A stretch of 64,000 bases of DNA, taken from the NCBI GenBank assembly GCA_025738555.1, contig JAOVFP010000008.1, positions 2,294,001 through 2,358,000 on the forward strand. The letters are read 5' to 3'. A program made the position numbers and the translations under genes. Below the pieces are notes generated by a model. The model had not been told where the DNA came from. It worked only from the letters and a program-made list of their open reading frames with translations, and searched no databases. Origin of the DNA: Cyathus striatus. Lineage: Eukaryota > Basidiomycota > Agaricomycetes > Agaricales > Nidulariaceae. Below, piece by piece: positions 55,608-64,000 of this stretch (its first letter is position 1; each line of letters opens with the position of its first letter).

Positions 55608-57466
55608 TTCATATTGCTTTAGATGGCTGGACTGCACCAATAACAGTGTCATTTCTTGGTCTGGTAGTAATTTGGCCAGTTGATGGAGTCATTCACTGTG
55701 CAATCTTAGAGTTTATTTAGTATGCAATATTATTTCTATTTTTTAATTACTTATTTTCTAATAAATTAATTTCAGTTTGATCCAGAAGCATGATGGTGAA
55801 TATATGGCAAAACTTGTTGGTGATCATCTAAAATGTTTTGGTCTTGATAAATTGGTATGCACTATACAATATTTATACTAATTAGATTGTTCCATTAACT
55901 ATTTAATTTGAAGATTCATGTTGTCTGTATGGATAATGCAGCCAATTGTGATTCTCTTGCTCGCCAACTACCCCTTCACCTTGAGAACACAAACATGTTG
56001 TTTTGCACAGATTGTAAATTTAATTGCAAAGGCAAGTATAAAATAATATATGGACTATAAAATATGCTAACTACTCATTAGAGCTTTATTTCCTTTTTCT
56101 TTCAAAAACCAGAGAAAAGAAAACAGTTACAATTGCAGCAGATACTATTCAAGCACATCAAAACCAAGTTATTACTGATCCTCATACAATTGCAGAATCA
56201 GAAATTACTGTCAATTCTTGTGATGAACTTCCAATGGATAGTGAACAGGCAGTATCAGAAGAAGCTGAGGTTAACCTCAACTCATTCACAGAGGATGATG
56301 GTAAGGAGTTGCATGACAATATTGCTGTAAAGACATTTTGTGGGAAGGCTATTCAATTGATAAAAGATAATGGTATTTCCATTGATGCATCTGAGCATTG
56401 AATGGCAATGCAAATATTTCCAAAGAAAAATTTGATGCACTGGTACTTGCTGACCCAGAGCTCAAGAGAACATGTAAAGTCCTCAAGCAACAAGTCCCAG
56501 CCTGTTGGAATTCTGATCTTAACTGTCTATGATCTCATTTATTTTCAAGAGGTTGTTAAACAGCTCACTGTTGGATAAGACCTTAAGGGATTTCATCTAT
56601 CAGAGGAACAATGGAACCTTGCACAAGAAGTTGAAGAAGTACTCCTAGTATGAATGAAATCAATGTCTTTCACTGTTCTAATTTATTTTTACAGTTATTT
56701 GAAAGCTTTACCCAGCTCTTCCCTCTGAAAGATGTTCCACTTGTTGTGGAAGCACTCCCAGAACTTGAAAATCTTGAATTAGGGTTGTTGGCTGTCTGGA
56801 AAGATGAGTGTGCTTCAAATGTTATTCATGTAGCAGCACAGGCTGCTCTTCTTGTCCTTGATAAATACTCAGTTTCCACAAATGATTGTGAAGTTTATCT
56901 AATTTCAATTGGTATAATTTAATTTAATTACATTTTCTATATGCTGATGGCTTTATTTACTACCAGTAATGTGTCCAGATTGCAAACTCAAGTGGTTCAA
57001 AGATCATGGATGCACTACACAGCAAATAAAGGAAATAAAGAAATTTTTTATTAAGCAGTGGAAAGAAACATATTTCTCAGATAAAAGTTATTCATCTCAA
57101 TCAAGTGAGCCCTTGGTATTTTTTTACTTTCCCAAATTTATTTACTATTGATAAAGATTATTAATAGGTTCAGTGTTCAATATATGCTGTGAAGCCAGAT
57201 GCTTCTGAGTCATTGCCTATTGATCACATTGAATCATATTTAAATGAGGCACTTGTTCCTTACGGCTCTATTGAGTATGCTGGAGAGTATATAGAGTATT
57301 GGAGTGCTGCTCAGGCGAGTCATCCACAAGTTGCAAAAATGGGTCTGGATTTCTGCTCTGCTCCTAGTATGTTCTTCAGAAGTTATTGTCCACCTTATTA
57401 TCTAACATATTACAATTTGCAGCATTGTCTGTTGACTGTGAGCAAACCTTCTCATCTGGATGTTGA
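55608..57466 (+). pseudogene. hAT-family transposase pseudogene
   Basis: Collinear hAT motifs in several frames with short introns kept. FHIALDGWTAPITVSFLG (first catalytic aspartate); DGEYMAKLVGDHLKCFGLDKL; HVVCMDNAANCDSLARQL (second aspartate); then a frameshift into CCFAQIVNLIAK; acidic region; FDALVLADPEL in another frame; LSEEQWNLAQEVEEVLL; VPLVVEALPELENLELGLLAVWKDE; VMCPDCKLKWFKDHGCT; dimerisation block EYIEYWSAAQASHPQVAKMGLDFCSAP; and ALSVDCEQTFSSGC then TGA at 57464-57466. At least one frameshift and several in-frame stops (about 56400, 56575) kill it. The 5' exons before 55608 are not recognised. Confidence 0.8.
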
Positions 57467-57481
57467 TAAGACTAACTTTTA

Positions 57482-59350
57482 GATAATGTTTATTTACACA
57501 GTATTAACACCACCAACAATGAACATAAAGTTCTTAGTTAGATTTATATTTAGTTTGAGGGCACAAGAGTTTCAAGTAGAGTAAAATGAACAATGTATTT
57601 AATAGTAGTGATATGGCACCTTTTAATTCAATAAGGAACAGTTAGATAAAAGTACTCCCTGTCCCATCCATATAAGACAAACCTTTATGATCTTGGGTAT
57701 TACGAGCTGAAGTTAAGTCCCATGCTGTCAGCTATTGTGTAACAAAACACACCTTTAACAAGGGAATCAATATAAAATATGAAACCAATATAAAAAGATC
57801 ATTTAGAGGCCAGTTTGAACATGGATAAAGATACATACTTGGGTTGGAAGGATATCTAATTGGTTCCACTGAAAGTAGCATGTGCAATTCTCCTGTCAAG
57901 AGATAAACATTTGATATGGAAGCTGTTTATAATCTGGTTATATGCATAAGTGGTTTAGTGGTGACTGATAGCGCACTTACCAAACAAAGAATATAATTGG
58001 GCAGAGGATTATTTTGAGATGAGGTTCTTGGGTCATAGTGAAGAATGCACAGTTGAGAATAATGCATACTGGGATAGTGCAAACCATAAGTCGCATAAGT
58101 CCATCAAAGATTGCCAGGTGGGTGCTCATCTGGAAAACTGAGTGCCAGGTGCGGGTTTGTGGGGACATCAACACATGCCTTCACGTGCCTAGTACAGCCT
58201 TAATTGTGCATGTGCAGTGCATGTCATGTGGGATATAAATAAATAAGGATGGTCCAGTTAGATCAACCCGCGCAGTAATAACATATATAAGTAGTACAGT
58301 AAATAGATAGAAAAGCAAGTTCCACACAACAGCAGTATTTCCATTCCCCACAGACAGGGTAGCACTACAGACAGACCAGACATTGTTTTGATTAGATAAC
58401 CGAGATAATCGAGTACAGATAAGACAGTGGTTGTGATTAGATAATGAGATAATCGAGTACATGAAGTGCACGCAAGCATTTTGAGATAGAAACTGACTAC
58501 TGTCTGTTTATTTACACAGAATATAACATATAAATTTGAACTGTTTACACCCTCAACCTTTAAAGAGACTATTGCGAGTAACTCAGATAGTATTGATAGA
58601 ATAGTAATCTTAAAATACATTGTGTAGAAGTACTATTACTATCAAATTACCTGTATTCACAAAGTAGTGCCATCAGTAGATAGTGCAATTGCTTTCAGAT
58701 ACTTTCAGAACAGACTTTCAGATTTCAGATTTATACTTGGAATTCCAATATCAATTCAGAATGTACTCTACTGCAAGAACAGAAGTACAGCCAGTGCAGT
58801 GCTTAAGATAATCTAAGGTATGTCTAACTACTTATATACTTAATTACATGGCAGTGGTCTCATGTGCAGTGGGATAGGTAAGGTAAATAGTACATTATAA
58901 TGTCCAAGTGGTGTCTGAGTGGAATCCTAATGGGCAAAGAGGTATAGTTATCCCTCCATATGAGAATCCATGAGGGCATGCTCAGTTTCAGAGACACATC
59001 AAGTGCCATGCTGTGCTATTAATATGCATACATCAAGACATGTGCTAATACAGGTGCTAATCTTAGCCAAGTACTCAGATGTAATAGATACTGGTGTTTC
59101 TGGTACTGGCACATCTGATGGCACCACCCAATGTGCCATGGGTAGTGTTCAGTGCATGTTTCAAAGTCCTGGGGGCATGCAGTTTCCTGCATGGTGGCAG
59201 CATTTCACAGGAGAGATGTATGGAGGTTCTGGGTTATTTGAGTGACTGCATGAGCTCAGCTAACCACCCATACTTTTTTGGAAAGGTGAACTAGACAGAT
59301 GTAAGTTATATTTACATTATATTAGAGTTATTAATTGAATTATTATGACA
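57482..59350. other. AT-rich remnant DNA, no gene supported
   Basis: Contains a local duplication (GAGATAATCGAGTACA at about 58400 and 58447) and short frames without recognisable domains. The frame at 58970-59245 precedes the SANT-like fragment and could be a decayed upstream exon, but I cannot support it. Confidence 0.35.
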
Positions 59351-59640
59351 GAATACCCCCAAGGATACCAAATCCAAGGTAATTAGACATATCACTCAGG
59401 AAATTCTCCCAAAGGAGTATGATTTGAACCCCAACACCATGTCTAATAGGGTTAAGGTGAAGGTGGATAGGTGAGTTACTCTGTGTTTCATTCTTTTATA
59501 TCTGCTGACATTTTCACAGTCTATTCAGCACATATAAGACTCATGAGAAGCATCTTTGGCATACTGGAGAGGGAGTTGGTGACCAGGAGAATGCTCCTCC
59601 TGGAACTGCAGGGTATTCGGATACCGGCCATCCATGCACA
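59351..59640 (+). pseudogene. SANT/trihelix-like transposon-linked protein fragment
   Basis: Exon NTPKDTKSKVIRHITQE...NTMSNRVKVKVD ends at a GTGAGT donor near 59472. After a CACAG acceptor comes SLFSTYKTHEKHLWHTGEGVGD. The V-D-x-L-F-x-T-Y-K-x-H...TGxGVGD pattern is a hallmark of an Agaricomycete-expanded HTH-type family (recall). Sequence turns CpG-rich at about 59590-59650 and coding similarity ends, just before segmental duplication S2. Confidence 0.45.
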
Positions 59641-60926
59641 GCCCTAATCTACGGTAATCCAGGACTTCATGTCACGGTTCGATCCACTTGATGGGTATGC
59701 TGGTTGGGCGCTTTCCTTGTGTAAGTTGAAGTTAGTTGATCGATGGCAGGGCTATTCGTGGGCGATCGATGAACTTGTGAAGTGAATGCGGAGTTTGGAC
59801 ATGCTTGTAATCGCCACTCATCGTCGTGGTCCTGGGAATTTTGCATCAGCACGTTGTCGATGAATCGCACGCTGCTTTGACTTGCTTCTTCGACCACAAA
59901 CTACACCATCGCTATGGTGGTTCATAAACATACCTCCGTCAACAACAATTCCAGGTCTCTGTCGCGACTAGCTCCAAACTCAACTCAATCCAACTCGCTC
60001 TAGGACGACTTTCTAACAAATCTTGAGCCTCAGCATACCCCGATCTGTCACACCTTTCACTTCAAAGCGTGGGACACATTCATATACGCTAACAAGAGCA
60101 GCCTGCTACCAAATACTAGGACCTGTGGAACGATGCGCTTGCTGAGGGCATTTTTGGCAGGTGTGTAGGGGAGGAGTGAAGGTTTTCAGGTATCGTGGTA
60201 CGTGCCGTTTCGTCTGTTTCATTTTAGGGTGTATGTTGACTAGGACTAAAGGATATGTGAACAACGGTCGTATCAACATATAGCAGGTTAGGAAATGTCC
60301 TACATGCGAATAGTTTATGTGGTGGACGTAGCGAAAGGCGAAGCGGTTTATGTTTGAGCGGAGGTGCGTTTCATTTCAGTACTTGGTAATGTTGGAAGTA
60401 CTGACCTTGCGATAGTAATACAGCCCTGTACCCATCGTGGTAACATATTCTACCCACTTTACATAACTCATCACGGACAAGCACTAGCGCTGGGCAACTT
60501 CTCTTCCGCTCTCCCATTCTCTCGTTGATAACCTCCGGCTTCAGTATTTATGCAAATCGCGGTACTCGTTAGAAATACGAATTACTGCTACGTCACTACC
60601 AACACCCACCCTCCCTCCGTCGTCCACGCCTTCCACGACACGCTGTACATCTCCAACATCCCTAGTCCCAGTATCGTCTCCACCATCACAGGGCTATCCA
60701 AGTCACACAAACAGAGCCCAGAACAACGTTGATTTGGCAATAGTTTTCGACGAGATAGTGTACGAGTACTCGAGTTTGTGACCCATACGTGAAGTCCTGG
60801 AAGGTTTAAAGCCGGTATGGCGCAGGTGAGGAGAATGGGCACATATGGGTGAGGGTGATGCAGGGAATGGGGTAGGGCGATATGGACGATGTCGACGAGG
60901 ATTGCGAGGACGAATAAGGGGACAGC

Positions 60927-61373
60927 TTGTGCTCCAAGGAGTCAGGCTCGGATGCATCACCTACCGCCCCAGACTTCTCGCTTACGGGTATCACGACATA
61001 CCTCGAAAACATGCTGGGTTGGAGGAAAGAAACAGAGGTCGATACGGTATGTCTTTGTTACCTGTATGGTGACAATACGCGTAGCCCTGAACAAATTCAC
61101 AGTCGTACTTTCACCCCATCGTTCACATCGAATACGAAGCAAGAGGCATTCATCGAGCATACACGACGTCTTATCCTTTCCATCCTTCTGCACGCAACGC
61201 ACTACCGGGCAGACGTCAGGTTACTGATTCATTCATGTCATCACTTTCCCCCAGCTTTCGCAACTTCCTCGTTAACATCTCAGGAACATGAGTGGGCTAC
61301 GTCACCACGCACGCAATCGTTCCGCTCACCACTGCGCACACCTGGGGCTTCAACTACCCATCGATCTCCCTAG
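60927..61373 (+). pseudogene. Conserved unrecognised ORF in S2
   Basis: 148 codons including GITTYLENMLGWRKETEVD, FTPSFTSNTKQEAFIEH and HATHYRADVRLLIHSCHHF. The equivalent in S1 (about 26985-27330) has the same residues interrupted by stops, so the frame was once coding. No domain recognised; possibly one exon of a larger gene that also includes HAFHDTLYISNIPSPS (60630). Confidence 0.35.
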
Positions 61374-62751
61374 CAATGTCGTTCGACGCCCTTCGCTTAT
61401 CCAGAGCCCTCACTTTCACCTTCTCTCCGCCACTATTGCGCTTCAGAATCACCAAGTTGTAGACTTCGTTTGGAGTATATCAGGGTGTTTGGCTAGAAAG
61501 CTAGGTACTGCGTGTTCGACGCAGAGAGTGATGCTCAAAACGATTTGTGAGGGTGATTCCACGTACGGTGAGGCCGGGTATCGGTGGGCGGTTGGGGACC
61601 GGCACCCGATCCCACCAGCCACATACAAAGTTTCGCAGTCTCCAACGATACTCCTTCTCTTCGCCCTACGTCGCCTCACCCCCACACTCTATTCATTGGT
61701 CGACAAGCTTTCTCTGTATCGAGTACGCAGCTTACCCAACACCACTTCTAGTCCAACCCGCCATTCTGAAGGCCGGTAATGGTCAAGACGAGGGTGGCGG
61801 GAAGGTGCTGGAGAAGCATAGGGTGTTGTACTATATTGAGAAGACGTTCGGAAGACAAAGCCGTAGAGGATGGATGTGAAGGGTAGCAGCGAAGATCTCA
61901 GAGACAATTACGAGGGTGATATTGAAGTAGACTTCTCAGCACTCGGTTGGGAATCGGTGTTACGTTTACTTCACTCGGACATCTTCTGCATCCTATTTCG
62001 TGTTGTCACCTCTGCCCTCTTATCGTGGTGAAAACTCATTTTATTGTTGTTATAAGCTCTATTGATTAGGGTCATCTGCGGCTCGTATAAGGATTGATTG
62101 TATCAATACGTAGATTAAAATATTAAGTTTGAAAACTCATATAGACTCGTCACTATCGAATCACCGACCCTCACCAGGGTATATGATGAGCGTTGTAGTG
62201 GTGGTTGACGTGAGGTCCTAGTTGGTATAGGGTGCATACGTAATTCACTCTTGAAAGAGCTAGATTTACTGGCACACATTCCCTGCAGCCTGTCTTGCGA
62301 TCTCCACAGTAGCTCATACAACCAACAACCCATCGTCCAACCTGTCGTGTAACGCACACTGATTCCCGCGTCCTCGACCAACGTCGTATTACACCCCAAA
62401 CATCGACCTTACATCTCAAAACCGCTCTTCTCATCCAGTGTGCAACTCACCCTGCTTTCCAACTAAACACGACAAAGGTATGTTGGATGCTCAAATGATA
62501 AACAGTAACTCGGAAATTATGACGGCAGGTGATGGTAGGTACGAGGATGGAAATGGAAAGTCGGTGGCCGGAGAGACATAGTCCGCGGTCCTTGGTTGAG
62601 CGGAAGTCAGGGTGACGAAACCATAGACGCGGTCACGAAAGTACACCGAGGTATGCATGTGGAGTGACGTGGAACTTGAGCTCCTCGCCTGTTAGCGAGG
62701 GTATGAGTGGGGTTGAATATAAGAGAGTTATGAGGGGGAAGATGCCGCGAA

Positions 62752-63123
62752 CTAGAGCCTCCATGGGCGTTGCATGGAGTAGGACAGTATGAGGCAAGCT
62801 GCAAGAGCGAAGCCCCTGCAAATCGTGTTGGAAGTGTTTCGGCAGTCTTCATCAACATCCCTCGCCCGCACGGTGTCCTTCTCTTCAGTTGTCCCAAACA
62901 CATACTCGTACCCCACAGGATGCCACCCGTCGTATGACGCATCGCTCTCACAAGCTCTCCATGGATTGTTGCCCTTAAAGGCCCCTCGGATTGGCTCAGC
63001 CACCAAATATCTACGAATGCTCGCACTCCAGGTTGAGTGCAACGGACATGGCTTGGGTCTCCGATTTAGGGATTCTGAGGCGCGGTGAAGGTGCCTACGA
63101 CGGTGCCAGTTGGGATGTTGCAT
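62752..63123 (-). pseudogene. Conserved unrecognised ORF in S2 (minus strand)
   Basis: Counterpart of 28807-29178: same 123-codon frame with scattered substitutions, among them TTEEKDTVRARD against TNEEKDTVRARD. Open in both copies, unlike its surroundings, but unrecognised. Confidence 0.3.
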
Positions 63124-64000
63124 AGGTAGCTGGTCGAAAGAGGCTGCCGAGAGGTATGAGCAGACAAGACATTGGGCTCAGGTGAGGGTTGATAGGACGA
63201 TGTAGGCGATCCCCTGTGGTCATGGATGTAGGAGAGTAAGGAGACGACAATGACGGAGATTGTAGGAATAGAGTTTCTCGGAGCCTGAGCGTGCGCGATT
63301 GAAGGGTCACCATCTGCCGTCGTTGCTGGACGTGGTGTAAGTACGGTCTAAAAAGAAGGCAGAGGAGAAAGAGGAGATGAACAAGAGTGGAACGAGAAAG
63401 GGGAAAGAGTCGAAGAGGCAGGAGAGAAGAGAGTGGTGGATAAGTAAGAGATTCCTATACATACCTTGCTAACCCAATCGCCCAGCATCCCAGCGCATCT
63501 TCTGCAGGTATCCCCCTACCAACTTCACCAGCAAAGCATGCGACACCACTCCCCAACAGTGGAGGAACGGAAACGAGTAAACAGAGGAGGGAGGGAGGAC
63601 ACGAATGAGGTTACTGAGGAAAGGACGTAAGATTTCGAAGAAGATGGACAAGGAGTATGTATATACGTAAGCATTGAAGAAAGACGTACATACCCTATTG
63701 CTCCTGTCCCTTCGCTGCGTATGCGTCTAGGAACGGCACGACTAATGAAAATACCCCGCGACGGGCTCGACACACTCCATGAATTACGAAATACGAAGGA
63801 GAGTTGACATCGCGATTGAATCAACTCCTGGCTGCAGCCACGCGGACACAAGCACTAGTCGTCCTCCAAATCGACGTTCACTGGCCATTTTGGGACGATG
63901 AGGTTCGTTCGTTGGATAGATATTGGAATTACCAGTTCACGTACTTCGGTTGATTACCAGGCGCGTCATATGGTGCATAAATTGGCTGGTGGAGTACCCT

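Larger units (their letters stand above)
59871..63943. repeat. Segmental duplication S, copy 2
   Basis: Direct repeat of 25790-29984, about 120 bp shorter, with the same CpG-rich composition. Some frames are better kept here than in copy 1, for example 60927-61373 (+). The final 50 bp of the window after the shared GTTCACG edge diverge from copy 1. Confidence 0.75.

Noticed and set aside
58970..59245. 91-codon ORF before the SANT-like fragment
   Set aside because: Could be an upstream exon, but there are no motifs or splice evidence to support it.
59667..59897. Minus-strand ORF and a GGTTCGATCC B-box-like sequence near 59.68 kb
   Set aside because: No A box at a fitting distance and no stem structure; ORF unsupported by the S1 copy.

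Overview
The window looks like fungal nuclear DNA, most likely Basidiomycota (Agaricomycetes). Evidence: about 50-nt introns with GT-AG borders and CTAAC-type branch points, KDZ-type transposases with their cysteine-cluster (CxC) domains, a NACHT-WD40 NLR gene, a hAT remnant and abundant low-complexity repeats. No rRNA, CRISPR or prokaryotic features were seen. Everything here comes from reading the sequence by eye; family names rest on motif recall and no database search was run.

Layout. 1-15 kb is AT-rich and CpG-poor. It holds three copies of a large gene whose product combines an acidic low-complexity N-terminus, a hydrophobic segment, CxC5 and CxC6 cysteine clusters and a DDE-like C-terminal domain: copy A (3' part only, + strand), copy B (several lesions, - strand) and copy C (3'-truncated, - strand). 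Copy B lies inside what looks like a 7.65-kb composite mobile element with TTTACGCTC inverted ends, subterminal GGACTCC word arrays and a CpG-dense palindromic minisatellite. The left end abuts a truncated NLR pseudogene and the right end abuts copy C. 15-25.5 kb is a graveyard of AT-rich remnants: inverted repeats, a TIR element with a zinc-finger fragment, a KDZ 5' fragment, a word-array element and a FAR1-like fragment.

25.5-40.5 kb is CpG-rich and gene-derived. A 4.2-kb segment (S1) is followed by a tandem duplication (T1, T2). Each T unit carries a degenerate CHK1-like checkpoint kinase and, convergent to it, a degenerate acidic nucleolar-type (Bud21-like) gene. A 723-bp MITE with TA target duplication separates T2's promoter from its kinase start. 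A second copy of S (S2) fills 59.9-63.9 kb.

40.6-44.9 kb holds the best-preserved gene, a NACHT-WD40 NLR with 12 nearly identical WD repeats. Its promoter and 5' half are the parent-like version of the pseudogene at 2 kb. 45-59.6 kb is again AT-rich: minisatellites, a full-length KDZ transposase pseudogene with four in-frame TGA codons, a 1.4-kb word-array element with a homogenised 19-bp satellite, a hAT pseudogene and a SANT/trihelix-like fragment.

The genes do not form a pathway. The window is a transposon nest in which host-derived segments (NLR, CHK1 block) have been duplicated and broken. The most novel thread is a set of elements that share TTTACRCTCC-type ends but carry unrelated arrays of short imperfectly palindromic words; one of them encloses a CxC5/CxC6 transposase gene.
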